In this document: one piece after another, positions 44,571-56,204 of the stretch
Numbering within the stretch: the first letter of the stretch is position 1
Layout: every line of letters starts with the position of its first letter
Assembly: GCF_032854445.1 (NCBI RefSeq)
Contig: NC_088295.1
Span: forward strand, 62,229,249 to 62,293,248
Length of the DNA: 64,000 nt
Direction: 5' to 3'
From: Liolophura sinensis
Taxonomy: Eukaryota; Mollusca; Polyplacophora; Chitonida; Chitonidae
Translations under genes and position numbers: made by a program
The notes under the pieces: model-generated
Databases searched by the model: none
What the model saw: the letters and a program-made list of their open reading frames with translations, nothing else
Told to the model about the DNA's origin: nothing

Positions 44571-44919
44571 TTCGTATAAGGTGTACGTGAAACGCCTGGA
44601 TTTGTCTTCACAGTGCAAAAACAAACGCTTTTCAGCTTTCTTCTTGTGGTTCATGGTTTTTAACTACAGTTGGCTTAAGGACCCAGCGGTCAGTCTGCAA
44701 ATTTAAGGATTAGTGTCCAGATTTATCTTTTACTCATAATTGGCTACCCCTGTATATATTGTTAAATTCAGTTTAAGAAATTATTAAAATAGGGTACATC
44801 AATCGGAGTAATATGGCACTTAAAATCTCTAGATAAAGAGGCTGCTTTTATGCATTTTTCCGCCAACACTCGCTTATCTCCGTCGAATTGCGCCATACAA
44901 GTGCAACTATTACGAGCTG

Positions 44920-45189
44920 GGGCCTCCGTGGCTCAGTTGGTTAGCGCGCTAGCGCAGCGTAATGACGCAGGACTGTTTCACCAATGCGGTCGCTGTGAGT
45001 TCAAGTCCAGCTCATGCTGGCTTCCTCTCCGGCCGTACGTGGGAATGTCTGCAAGCAACCTGCGGATGGTTGTGGGTTTCCCCAGTGCTCTGCCCGGTTT
45101 CTTCCCACCATAATGCTGGCCGCCGTCATATAAGTGAAATATTCTTGAGTACGGCGTAAAACATCACTCAAATAAATAAATAAATAAAT
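44920..45189 (+). mobile_element. SINE-A full-length copy with 15-bp target-site duplication
   Basis: Whole element from gggcctccgtggctcagttg to the (AAATA)n tail. It is flanked by aactattacgagctg at 44905-44919 and 45190-45204. A box (tggctcagttgg) and B box (gagttcaagtcca) are intact, so it may still be transcribed by Pol III. One of the least diverged copies in the window. Confidence 0.97.
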
Positions 45190-45283
45190 AACTATTACGA
45201 GCTGCCACAGCTTCGCCATTTACTTCAGTGTTAAAAAAACTGCGTAACCTTAGCGGCAACAAACATATCGAATTTCTTCCGAA

Positions 45284-45487
45284 ATGGTTTGCAGCTCTGC
45301 ATACGGTTGTAAAGGCAGATCGTCGAAGAGCTGTGGAATTATTTTTTTCAAGTTTCCAGACAATTTGGCTCTCAAGAAGACGTGGATTTACAGAACATGA
45401 CGGAGGGACTTTGTACCCGCAACAGACAGCCGCATCTGCTCTTGCCATTTTTCATCTGAAAGTTACGAGAGGAATACAGCTATCTAA
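45284..45487 (+). pseudogene. THAP zinc-finger frame with internal stop
   Basis: Frame starting MVCSSAYGCKGRSSKS continues through FFKFPDNLALKKTWIYRT, then TGA, then RRDFVPATDSRICSCHFSS and ESYERNTAI. It shows the N-terminal Cys pair, the conserved FP and Trp, and the C-x2-H motif (CSCHF) of a THAP domain, so it is the best preserved domain of the three copies apart from the stop codon. The overlapping 92-codon open frame is a different frame. Confidence 0.7.
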
Positions 45488-45659
45488 ACTTGAAAGATTT
45501 GGCTAATGTGACTGTTGCTGTCGATTAACTGAACTTAAAACTGATTTATAGCAAATCTCTACACTATCGCCGACGTCCACATTTATATTGCACACGCCTA
45601 TCCAGTGATACATGCAGGCTATTCGAAATGCCGACAATATCATACAGTTGTTTAAGAGA

Positions 45660-45715
45660 CGGGTTGTGTGTGTGTGGGGGGGGGGGGGGGGAATCGGGGG
45701 TGGGGGTGATGAGTT
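45660..45715 (+). repeat. (TG)n and G-rich tract
   Basis: A short TG run leads into 16 consecutive G (about 45676-45691), then gggggtgggggtg. Four or more G-tracts close together could form a quadruplex. Confidence 0.9.
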
Positions 45716-45982
45716 TTGTGGGGTGGCCGGATGGTTTTAAGAGACGGATTGCTGGACGTTAAGCGCGGATTGGATATGACTGGACACATGTAGTTGTCAT
45801 TTTTGGACAGGTTTTCCTTGAAAATGGTATCATGAATCTAACAACCTAAGTGAAATATTTGAGGATCTTCACTTAAACACAGAGGAACTGTTGACGATTT
45901 TTCAAAAAACAATAAAAAACTAGTTTTGCTTTCCTGATGCAGACTTTTTTTCTCGTCGCTCTTCCCTTAGATAATCAGTACA

Positions 45983-46372
45983 TAATTTCATTAGCGAACT
46001 AAGAAACTGACTCTTTAAATGCCAAGGCGAGCAGTTAAAGATTCACTTGGCCGACGTGTACTGTTCGACAGGAGGTTTAACCAAGTCTATTTGGATTGTA
46101 GCACACAGTTGTTTGTTTTATGCCATCAGCTTCTTAGCCCCAACAACACGCTAACGACAAGTCTAAATTCAGCTATTTTCTGGACTGTAATTTGCTCACC
46201 GTTTCTCGGGAGATGAGGTTTCCCAGACTACCTTCTTGGACTCTGAGCTGTTGGATATTTCATCTCCTTTAACCACTCTAGATCGTGTAAGGCGCCTTAA
46301 ACTTAATTTCATTAGCGAACTAAGAAACTGACTCTTTAAATGCCAAGGCGAGCAGTTAAAGATTCACTTGGC
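45983..46372. repeat. 69-bp exact direct repeat, 321 bp apart
   Basis: 45983-46051 and 46304-46372 are identical (starting taatttcattagcgaactaa and ending attcacttggc). The sequence between them is not repeated. The small open frame at 46019-46216 begins in the first copy and is not supported as a gene. Confidence 0.95.
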
Positions 46373-46717
46373 AACACAAAAGAACAACACCTTTACCAGC
46401 TGATTAAATTTCTGGTTGAGGTCCAATGGGAAGTCAGTACGCTTTCCCTGGAATGAACACCATCTAGCTGGTGTATTTAGGACAAAAAGACTTTTCCATT
46501 TTCCATTGGGCAGGGTTTGGTGCGTTCAAACTGCACATTATGCCTCCTCTCAGTGTTGATTATTGAAGTGATGTCATTAACCCTACCTGTCAATTTAATA
46601 CCGGTATTTCACCTTGTTTTCACTCATTACATCCGTCATAAACGTCATTTATTTTCAGCTCCTTTTTGCGTACACCAATTGCCTGGTGACGAGATTCTGT
46701 CCATCGCCAGTGTGGTT

Positions 46718-46917
46718 GCAGCACATGTTTAAGTCCAGCACATGTTGGCTTGTTCTCCGGTTGTACGTGGGAAGGGTTTTTTCCAGCAACCTGCGAATGG
46801 CTGTGGGTTTCCCTTGAGCTCTGTGCGTTTTCTTCCCACCATAACGCTGACCTCCGTCGTGTAAGTTAAATATTCTTGTGTAGGGCGTGGAACACCAATC
46901 AAATGAAATAAATAAAT
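46718..46917 (+). mobile_element. SINE-A copy, 5'-truncated
   Basis: gtttaagtccagcacatgtt (B box side), ggttgtacgtgggaaggg, ccagcaacctgcgaatggc, ccataacgctgacc, tattcttgtgtagggcg and a tail to 46917. Confidence 0.9.
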
Positions 46918-47034
46918 CAAAGCAAACAAAGGTGTATCACGAAAATTTGACTAAAAACATTGTTTAATAATTGTTATGTGGCTGCTAAAGAACAATATAC
47001 ACCACACTCAGGTAGCTACATTTCTAGAGCTCCA

Positions 47035-47100
47035 TAGAATTCCCCAAAAGAATGAGTGAGGGTATTAGACTACTTTAACTTAAGCTTGCAATTCCAGACA
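47035..47100 (+). repeat. REP-Y fragment
   Basis: gggtattagactactttaac and ttaagcttgcaattcc match the right ends of the 30- and 42-kb copies. Confidence 0.5.
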
Positions 47101-47127
47101 ATTCAGACTTGGCATTCGGCTGTTCGG

Positions 47128-47395
47128 GGACGAAGAGTGAGTGAGTGGTTGGGGTTTAACAATGTTTCAGTCATATAACGAAGAAGGAGTCCTGCGAGTT
47201 CATGTAATGTGCTTCCTTGTTGCAGGGCGGGTCAACCAGTCGTTGCACTTCCCCTTAATACTGAACGCCAAGCGAGGAAGCTACAACTTCTCTTTTAAGG
47301 TCTTAGGTGTGACCGGACTCAGGATTAAACCTGGATCTACAACGCCCGAAGCAGACGCTTTACGAACTGAGCCATCGGGGCTCCTCATGCGATGA
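47128..47395 (-). mobile_element. SINE-B copy, full length
   Basis: Reverse orientation: 3' end gagtgagtgagtggttgggg and ttaacaatgtttcagtcata, body aacgccaagcgaggaagcta and caacttctcttttaaggtc. It ends in the tRNA-like head (aggattaaacctggatcta, then cgaactgagccatcgggg). The 84-codon plus-strand frame is spurious. Confidence 0.8.
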
Positions 47396-47399
47396 AGAA

Positions 47400-48050
47400 A
47401 TGAACGAAACCGAAACAGTGACATGTTTAAAAATAATTCTGTTAAATTTAATAGATATTTAAAAGTTACTAATGAAATTAATTATAGGTTTCACGTTCAC
47501 CGGTCTATTGTTAATGTACCTCACTTCTCACTATTGATGTAACTGCGTAAATAGTAAATAGCAGCAGTATAAAAAAAAACTACAGCGTGACATCCCCTAA
47601 CACCATGGTTTCAGCAGAATTAGAATACCGAGAACAAATGTATGTCTACTGCATAAGATTTATATTTAGTTATATTTTACAACAAAAACGAATTCGCTAA
47701 TGGTTTTTTTTTTTACTCTACTGACTAGAATCTTTTGCTCAGAAAATAGTTGTGGCGTGTTTACTGATGGACATTACTACCACTCCATTCCATCTCATAA
47801 TATCAACGCCCTCTCACATTCTGGGATATGCTATTAAATGCTTAAATAGTAAGCAGGTTTTATATTGTATTCCTGCATAAACCTTGATTCTGCTGGTGTA
47901 TTAGGCATCCCCAAGGCCTTGTCCCTTTGCATTGTTTTCCCTTATTTATAGGTTAAATGTGATGGCAATACAGAAATTTGAGTCAATCTTGACCAGTTAC
48001 GTCTAATATACTGCAATTAACATCACAACAGTTTTTGGTTGCCTTATTCC
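47400..48050. other. No supported gene
   Basis: Nothing recognised. Confidence 0.4.
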
Positions 48051-48415
48051 TCTTAAGCCATAGTGCTTGGAGGCGTGTACCACCAGACTTTTAAGCATAC
48101 AAGCATGTACGCGAACAGTTAGAATAAAACACAAAGTGAGGTAAATTGGCAAGCTATCACAGAGTTACAAATGGGAGACATAGGGTACCTAAACTTTGTC
48201 TTAAGGCGTCGGAAAAAAGCGACATAAGACGTTCTCAGCACCGCTTTAGTTGGAATCAGTAGACGGGCCTTGCAGTTGGTAATTTCTGTGATAGACTCTG
48301 TTTAATTAGTGTTTATCGAACTTGTTTAAAGTTGTTACACTACTCAAGGTGGAAAACAGGCTGATCATGTGTCTTACCTGTAAATCTCTGAGTCATCTTG
48401 GATTCTATGGGGAAA

Positions 48416-48580
48416 TATTTATTTATTTATTTAGTTATTTGATTGGAGTTTTACGCCGTACTCAAGAATATTTCACTTATACGACGGCGGCCAGCATTAT
48501 GGTGGGTGGAAACCGGGCAGAGCCCGGGGGAACCCACGACCATCCGCAGGTTGCTGCCAGACCTTCCCACGTATGGGGAA
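48416..48580 (-). mobile_element. SINE-A copy, head missing
   Basis: (TTTA)n tail, gattggagttttacgccgta, cggcggccagcattatgg and aaaccgggcagagcccgg, ending at cccacgtatgggg. It is very close to the family consensus. Confidence 0.95.
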
Positions 48581-49341
48581 ATAGTGTTGAGCTACCTTAT
48601 GATGTGGTATTTAGATAAGTGGTAAGTTATGGTTGACCGTTTCTCGCCTATGCTATTACAGTTAATATCTAACGGAATGTGTTTATATGAAGGTATTTAC
48701 AAAGCACAGCATAGATCCTTTTGCTGACAGATCCCGAGAGATTGCTTCGGTTCAGACAACCACGCCATACAGTGGTGTGAAATTCATGTAAGGTGTCATC
48801 ACTCTTTAGAACGAGAATTGAAGGTTACCATGGAGACAGATTCGTATTCACCTGTCAGTCCCAGCATTTTGGGGACAATTCACGTTAATCTGCGGAATAA
48901 CGCATTACGTGAACTGTACCTCGCTTTTGTTCAGACTTTTAGCCTTTGAGGAGCTAAGTCACATTTTCTAATTCAGTGATATCTAGAAACGTTGTGGCCT
49001 TACAAGGTTTCCCAACGAGCACTACAAACAGAAGGAGCACTGTGGAAGGGGGTGTGGTAATATAGAACTGTTTCTTCTCGGCGTCTGATCGTCCTTATAT
49101 CAGGGAAACATTCTCGATTTCTGTGTAAGCTGAGATTAATCTCAGGTGTAAGTCTTCAGTAATATAACTAAACATTATTGCTAACTTTTTTATTATTTAC
49201 GTCCATTTCAAAACTAGTCAAACTGATGACCTTTCTGACTCATTAAAATTGGCCTTTTAACCGTTTCTCCTATATGGTATCAAAGCGGATAGCTGTAAAA
49301 ACACAGATATTATATCTTTTTTTTTTTAAAAAAGTGTTACT

Positions 49342-49413
49342 TGACCCCGACGTGATTCGAACACGCAACCTTCTGATCTGGAGTCAGACGCGCTACCGTT
49401 GCGCCACGGAGTC
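49342..49413 (-). tRNA. tRNA-Trp (CCA), copy 1
   Basis: The minus strand gives 72 nt starting gactccgtggcgcaacgg and ending cacgtcggggtca. The anticodon loop is ctCCAga. All four stems pair, U33 is present and the A and B boxes are intact. Downstream on the same strand a T6 run gives a Pol III stop. It is identical to copies 2 and 3. It delivers tryptophan at UGG codons in cytosolic translation. The opposite-strand open frame that spans it is spurious. Confidence 0.98.
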
Positions 49414-49654
49414 CACATGTAAGGGCGTGGGCAGAGAAGCATGTCAACCTGTAAGAGAGCGGTTATCTGTAACTCGTCTAGCCGAGCAGAGCACCTGTTC
49501 GCTGTGTTGATCGATACGAGACAGGCCACATGGACTGGATAGAAAATGCCTTACACTGTTTGCGGCGCAAAGCTATACATGTGTCAGAGAAATACACAAG
49601 TGAACGAAAATGACACATTTAATAGCAGGTGTAAGAAATTAAATCCGAATTGTA

Positions 49655-49865
49655 ATGACTGATATACACGTATTCGTTTGCTATCGATATTTTATCGCAA
49701 GACGCAATGGAAATTCATTGCTGTTGTTTGTTGCTATTTAGGGAAAGAAATCACACATAACACTGGAGACAGCAAATCAACTTCATGTTTCGTTAAAGGA
49801 TACAAGAAATGTTTGTTTTTATATTTTCCCCAGGGCGTAAAAATGGCTTTAAAGTACAGTTTTCC
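49655..49865. other. No supported gene
   Basis: Nothing recognised. Confidence 0.35.
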
Positions 49866-49867
49866 TA

Positions 49868-49990
49868 CCATGGCTCTGCCCAGTTTCCTTCCACCTAATG
49901 CTTGCCGAAGTCGTATAAGTGAAATATTCTTCCGTACGGCGTAAAACTCCGAACTAAAGCAAATAAATAAATATATAAATAAATAACTAA
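49868..49990 (+). mobile_element. SINE-A fragment (3' end)
   Basis: ggctctgcccagtttccttc, tcgtataagtgaaatattc, ttccgtacggcgtaaaact and an (AAATA)n tail. Confidence 0.9.
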
Positions 49991-50089
49991 AAATTATAAT
50001 AAATAAATACAGTTTTCCAAAGACCCCAGCGGCCAGTCCTGAAATTAGGTAGCCAGCTGTGAACAGTGACATTTGTCAAAACAACTTGT

Positions 50090-51500
50090 TGATGGAGGAG
50101 CCCAAGTTAGGGGAGCTGAGCTGGTGGGGAATATGGCGGTGGCTTAGCTTTCACCACATTTCCGCTTCTTGAAATCACATGAATGACGGTGGGTCATCCA
50201 GGTAATTCACGTCATGACAAAATTCCAAATGAGACACACAGATTACATAAACTTCGTCTGGAGACGTCGGAAATAAGCGACATCAGATGCTCCCTGCACA
50301 GTTGTAGTTCTCGATCACTTGTCCATTTAACTAAGTAACACAGACAGGGTCGAAATTGAAATCAGTCGACGTGCTTTGCAGCAGCTTCCTCGTGCGTCTT
50401 ACCTTTGATTATCTATGTCATATAGGATTCTATGAAGAATTAGCGCTGAGCTACACTATGATGAGATAATTAGATGTACATGTTAGCCAAGGACGATCGT
50501 TTTCCACTTATGCTGTTATTATTATCAGTATTTAATATATAAAGTGGAATATCATATTTATAAAACCTATTATGATAGATCTCTAGAGACTGCTTCAGCT
50601 TTGTAATTCGCTTCAGTGGTGTGAAATTCATGTGAGGCGACATCACGGTTAAGAACGAGAATGTCAGGTTATCATGTAGAGAGATTCGTGTTCATACGTT
50701 TTTGGATGAGATTCACGTTATTCAGCGTAATTTGGCATTAAATGAACTGTACCTCGTGTTAATTCAGACCTCTAACCCTTGACCAAGAAAGTAACATTTT
50801 AGGACTCAGCCTTCCTTACAATAGTCGCAGCTTTACAGGAGGCTCCCCTCTGGGCACTACCAGCGGGGAGAGCATCGTGAATGGAGGTTTGGCCATTTTG
50901 GTTTGTTCAACCTGACGTCTAACCGTCCCTACGTACGGGATTCTCGAGTTTAGTGTAAGTCTTCAGTAATATACCTAAACAGCTCCACTAACGCATCTAT
51001 TTTTTTTAATATCTAGATCCATGTTGAAGCTATTTTTATAAAGTCAAACTGATCGTGTCTTCAAGTAAATTTTCTCTTTGTACCGTTTGTGTTATATGGA
51101 TGCAAAAGCTGTTTGCTAGCAGCAAAGAATGCCTCAATCAAATGCCTCAACAATGCCCCTGATCTGACTGTAAAACAAAAAAAAATACTATTTGACCCCG
51201 ACGTGATTCGAACACGCAACCTTCTGATCTGGAGTCAGACGCGCTACCGTTGCGCCACGGAGTCCACATGTAAGGGCGTGGACAGATAAGCATGTCAACC
51301 TGTAAGAGAGCATTTATCCGTAGCCCGTCAAGCAGAGCACCTGTTCACCACACTGATCGATACGGGCATGGAGTTGTGAGAGTAGCTTACAGGCGGGTCA
51401 CGTGGTGCGGTGGAAAGCTATCCATGTGTCGGAGAAAGACACAAGTGCATGAAGTGGCACATTTAATAGCACGTGTAAGAAATTAAATCTGGATTGTTAT
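50090..51500. repeat. Segmental copy B carrying a tRNA-Trp gene
   Basis: Shares with copies A and C: cgtcggaaataagcgacat, aaattcatgtgaggcgacat, the tRNA gene and aagcatgtcaacctgtaaga. It lies in the same orientation as the other two. Confidence 0.8.
51193..51264 (-). tRNA. tRNA-Trp (CCA), copy 2
   Basis: 72 of 72 bases identical to copies 1 and 3, with a CCA anticodon and a long T run directly downstream on the minus strand. The 5' flank matches copy 1 closely, so shared upstream control is likely. Confidence 0.98.
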
Positions 51501-51504
51501 TAGT

Positions 51505-53260
51505 TCATGGGCCAGGCATGATATTGGTACCACCTGAGGTGGCCAAACCTAGTTGGTAATAACATGTTTATACGGTGTGTAGTAGTAAATTAAGACATGG
51601 TAGCCTTTCTGCAATGGTAGCTTTATCACACATTTTGATAAAATTAACAATCACCTTATAAGACGTTGCGCATATTACAAAAAGCAAGACAAACGTCAAT
51701 ATATCGTGGACTGTCAGGTGTACTTCTTTTATTTACACCCATTATTATGGTGGGTTAAGATAGATTAGCTCAGGTAAGTAAACGTTCGTGTCATTACCTT
51801 ACCAGTGATCTACAAGTCTGAAAATTACAACGTCAGAGCAAACCTTTGATCAGAGTTTTTGCCCTTCCATCGGGTTACAGATAAACGCATCAAGGATACA
51901 GGTAATTGAAAGTTCAGCTTAACATTAAGATTAAGGACTAAAATATTCCGTATAACACTTTGCAGAGTGTAAATGTGTACTTTGAAGTTAGATAAAAAAG
52001 AGGGAAAAAAACGCTATTATGAAGTGCATGTCGAACGAGAAACTTTTATTGTTCAAATTTTTACAACGTAGTAAATTGCCTTTAAAACACTGGATACTTG
52101 AGTGCCCTGTTGGGACCATATTGTGAACAGTGATATCAAATAAAGCTTTTGCCACTTGATAAAATGCAGTCTGCAGTCTTATTTCTTTATGGATATGTCA
52201 TTCGTTGATGAAGACACTACTATGTAAATGGAGCAGCTAGGCATCATTCATTGTTTTTACGATGACTCTGAATCCTCGATATCACGAGAAGATTAGGTCT
52301 GTGGAACATTCTACAACGAGCGATGGACATTAGGCAACAGGACTTCAACACGGACAATTTTCAAAGGTAACATGACTGCCAGCTCAGTAGCATTTTCACC
52401 ATGACAAAGACTTGACCGTCCTATCCAAAGGTGCATGGCATTAACCTCTAACTACTAGTATTACTTGTAGATTTTCGATGAATACACCAACTACTTCCAG
52501 AGCTTTCCACCCAAAACCTGGTTTGATAGACATTCGCCCTTTGCAGATGAAATTGTGAGCGTACTCTCTCCCAGCAGTAAAGCAGACAAAGGTGTTTCAA
52601 GGATTATCACACAGATGCAGTTGTTCTCTAATGGACGGAAACAAACGAGCCTCCTATCCAATTTGCTCAGATTGGTACAGATGGCAGCAACTTAGAACAG
52701 CAATTCAAAAACTTGACCAAAGAACTTTTGCCCTACACAAGATGGACCTCGATTCTGCAGTCGTGCGCTAGAAGCTCTTGATTGTACACAAACAAGAGTC
52801 TTCCTCCAGAAATAGCGGTGTTAATCCATTTTCATTCTTTTATTCCTCCAGAAGTAGTACCGGGGAGGAACAGAAACAGGCTGTATAGGAGTCAATGGAA
52901 ACATTCAGTGAAAAGCCCTTCATATGAGGGATGTTCGCCTTCTCAATCAAAAATTCCTGCGCTTAACAGGTGTAACATCACGGTCAAAACGTCCTCAAAC
53001 GATCACGTTTCAGAGTGAGTTGAATCACTTACTTTTCTTTCGCATGCGAAGGGAAATCTTCTTTCTTATCCAGACAGCTTTACCGTACAAACGAACCAAT
53101 GACTGCCAACACCCAGGGTTCCGTAATTAAAGCCACCATGCAATTAAGGCATCAAATTCAGGGGAAAATCACCTGCTTAGGGTTTCTGTAAGGAACGGAA
53201 ATTTTCCGTGGACATATATGTCTGCACTGGTTTAATCGCCTTGCAGACCAGCGGCTGCAG
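51505..53260. other. No supported gene
   Basis: A plus-strand stretch at about 52478-52696 is open for roughly 70 codons behind an AG acceptor-like site (ttacttgtag), but has no start, no donor I trust and no family match. Other frames at 52782-53130 are also unassigned. Confidence 0.4.
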
Positions 53261-53267
53261 GCCGTTC

Positions 53268-53912
53268 ACAGCGTTTTAGTTATAAGACTAAACGGAATCT
53301 GTAGACTTTTATTCAAATATTATAGTTATAAGACTATAGGGTATGCACAAATATTTACTCAGATGATCAGCATGAGGTTATAAGACTATACGGCATCTAT
53401 AGACTATTACTCAGAGTGAATGAATGAATGCTTAGGGCTTAACTCCATATCGGCAATATTTCAGTCTTACCGTGGCGAACTTTTACTCAGATATTCAGGT
53501 TATAGGATTACGGCATCTTCTTATACTCAGATGTTCTGGTTATAAGACTATGGCATCTACTTTTACTCAGATGTTCTGGTTATAAGACTACGGCATCTAC
53601 TTATACTCAGATATTCTGGTTATAAGACTATGACATCTACTTTTACCCAGATATTCTGGTTATAAGACTATGGCATCTACTTTTACCCAGATATTCTGGT
53701 TATAAGACTATGGCATCTACTTTTGCTCAAATATTCAGGTTACAGGACTATGGCATCTACTTTTACTCAGATGTTCTGGTTATAAGACTATGGCATCTAC
53801 TTTTACTCAAATATTCTGGTTATAAGACAATGGCATCTACTTTTACTCAGATGTTCTGGTTATAAGACAATGGCATCTATGGGCTTTTAATCAGATATTG
53901 TGGTTATCGACG
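53268..53912. repeat. 40-bp minisatellite
   Basis: Unit ggttataagactatggcatc with tacttttactcagatattct has a period of 40 (53538, 53578, and so on). The left units are irregular and are interrupted at 53407-53472 by a SINE 3'-end fragment (gagtgaatgaatgcttaggg, cggcaatatttcagtc). The sequence is clearly related to the array at 55745-56135. Confidence 0.95.
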
Positions 53913-53929
53913 CTTCGATGTATGTTCTA

Positions 53930-55650
53930 ACATCGTTGTCATGGTGCTAGGTGGCGTGTAATTTGCTACTCTATAAGCATTTACTCGAACAGCAAGAATA
54001 AAACTCTGAGATAAACTGGCCGACTATCACACTATCATCACTGCTCTGGTTTTACTCTCTGAGCTGTAGTCTTTCTATATTGACATTTCCCTAACGTTTT
54101 TGGAAGATAAATAACGATAAATGTTGAAAGAGTCAGTCGCGCACGATTTTTAGCCTGGTGAGAGAAAATGTCAAGTTGTGTGAGATTAACAAGGCGTATA
54201 TGTTACAAGGCTTTGCTTTCACCACATTTTCACTTGTGAAAATTGAATGTCGGTACGCCATCCAAGTAATACATTGTTCGAGAGAATTACAAATCGGAGA
54301 CGTAGGGTACATCTACTTGGTCTTGAGGCGCCGGAAATAAGCGACATATGACGTCCCCTGCACTGTTGTAGTTGTCAATCGCCTGTCCAATTAACTATGT
54401 AGCAGAGACACAGTCTAAATGAGAATCAGTCCCAGTGGTTTGTAGCTGGTTACATCTGTGTTAGGCTCTATTTGGCCGGTGATTGTCGCACCTGTTAGAA
54501 GTAATACATAATCCTAAAAAAACACAAGATGGACGACAACAGACTGACCATGTGCCTTACCAGTTAATATCTGTGATTCTATGACGAATTAGTGCTGAGC
54601 TACAGTATGTTGAGATATAGTTACGTATAAACAGTTTTATTTGTTATGATTTATCGTTTTCCACTTAATCTGTTGTTGTTGATAATATGGAAATCGGAAT
54701 GTCTTATTTGCATAAGCAAGGTTAGTTTATATCCTTTGTTGACAAAGCCTTGAAGACGGCTTCAGCATAGCCCTTGGCTTCAATCGTGTGAAATTCATAC
54801 ACCGTGACATCAAGCTTTAGAACGAGAATCGCACGTTGTCATGCAGACAGAATAATCTCCACGTGTCAGTCCTATCACTTTGGAGAAAAAAGTGACGTTA
54901 CGTTGACAATCAGAACTTCTCACTACATGAAGTGTACCTCGTCTTGCATTTGATTTTTAACCCTTGACCAGAAGTCAGATTTTGGAATTCAGTGTTTTCT
55001 AGAAACATTGCGGCTTTGCAGGGTCTCTTAACTTTGTTCTACAAGCGGAGGGAGAAGTGTGAAAGGAGGTAGGGCAAACTTAGTCGTTTTTCTACCTGAC
55101 ACCTGACCATCCTTATGGAAAGGAAGTATTGTAGACCGGTGTAAGTCATCAGTCATATACCTAAATGTTTCAACTAACATATTTTTTTCATTATTATCTA
55201 CATCAGTTTTGGAAATAGTCCAAGAGACCACAACTCCGCCAAATGAAGTTCACTCTTTTAACATTTTCTCTTATATGGGTATGGTATAATGTGATAATTT
55301 CTCTGATATACAGAAAAAAAAGGAATGTGACCCCGACGTGATTCGAACACGCAACCTTCTGATCTGGAGTCAGACGCGCTACCGTTGCGCCACGGAGTCG
55401 CCATGATGAAAAATGGACAGATAGGCATGTCAACCTGTAAGAGACCATTTATTCGTATCCTGTCTAATAGAGAGCAGAGCACCTTTTTGCCGCTTAGATC
55501 GATACGGGCATATCGTTGTGACAGTCGCTTACAGACGGATCACGTGGTTTTGACAGAAGGGCCTTACACAGCCTGCAGTCAAAACTATATATGTCACACC
55601 GCTAGAAGCACCGCTGAGATTCTGCAAGGTATAGACGTTGAATAAGCTGA
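53930..55650. repeat. Segmental copy C carrying a tRNA-Trp gene
   Basis: ctttcaccacattttcact, gccggaaataagcgacat, gtgtgaaattcatacaccg, the tRNA gene and aggcatgtcaacctgtaaga match copies A and B. It is bracketed by minisatellites on both sides. Confidence 0.8.
55328..55399 (-). tRNA. tRNA-Trp (CCA), copy 3
   Basis: 72 of 72 bases identical to the other two genes, with a T-run terminator on the minus strand just past the 3' end. The immediate 5' flank differs from copies 1 and 2 for about 15 nt (gccatgatgaaaaatgg), then rejoins them at acagataggcatgtcaac. Confidence 0.98.
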
Positions 55651-55744
55651 ATTTAGCATATGCATTCTATAGATATATATTATTCTTCAATGTTTTAATC
55701 CCCATGCAGATCAGCGGTTGCAGGCATTTTGAAAGGTTTACTAA

Positions 55745-56135
55745 GACATTCTAAGGCTTTTACGCAGATATTCGGGTTATAAGACTATACGGTACCTATA
55801 CGCTTTTACTCAGATATTCGGGTTATAAGACTATACGGCGTCTATAGGCTTTACTCAGATATTCGGGTTATAAGACTATACGGTGTCTATAGGCTTTTAC
55901 TCAGATATTCGGGTTATAAGACTATACGGTGTCTATAGGCTTTTACTCAGATATTCGGGTTATAAGACTATACGGTGTCTATAGGCTCTTACTCAGATAT
56001 TCGGGTTATAAGACTACATGGTGTATATGGGATTGTACTCAGATATTCGGGTTATAAAACTATAGGCTTTTACTCAGATATCCGAGTTATAAGACTATAC
56101 GATATCTGTAGGCTTTTTACTCAGATATTCGCGCA
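55745..56135. repeat. 46-bp minisatellite
   Basis: Unit ggttataagactatacggtg, tctataggcttttactcaga, tattcg has a period of 46 (55866, 55912, and so on), about 8 units. It differs from the 53-kb array mainly by a 6-bp length change. Confidence 0.95.
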
Positions 56136-56204
56136 ATAAACCATGGTGACCGAAAGGACAACATAGGCTTCTATGCCGACGAATCTTTACCAGTCATTAT
56201 AATT

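Larger units (their letters stand above)
44707..45650 (+). mobile_element. THAP-domain DNA transposon relic, copy 2 (right end lost)
   Basis: Starts ggattagtgtccagatt directly after ttaa and follows the same order as 31299-32670. It contains its own SINE insertion (44920-45189) and a THAP frame with an internal stop. Beyond about 45600 a piece matching the palindrome region of the 57-kb copy (gccgacgtccacattta, ggctattcgaaatgccgac) is followed by unrelated G-rich sequence. Confidence 0.7.
48055..49650. repeat. Segmental copy A carrying a tRNA-Trp gene
   Basis: Collinear with 50090-51500 and 53930-55650: atgggagacatagggtacc, cgtcggaaaaaagcgacat, the aattcatgtaaggtgtcatc region, then the tRNA gene and gaagcatgtcaacctgtaag. 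A SINE-A copy interrupts it at 48416-48580. Flanks are diverged between copies. Confidence 0.8.

Noticed and set aside
45001-45219. Several 60-90-codon open frames over 44850-45219 and the same frames over other SINE copies
   Set aside because: The same words recur in many SINE-A copies in all orientations; they are SINE sequence, not genes.
52478-52696. Plus-strand stretch of about 70 open codons behind an acceptor-like AG, beginning IFDEYTNYFQSFPPKTWF
   Set aside because: For a moment it recalled extracellular parts of class C receptors, but the similarity is a few scattered residues, there is no trusted donor, and stretches of this length are expected by chance in 64 kb.
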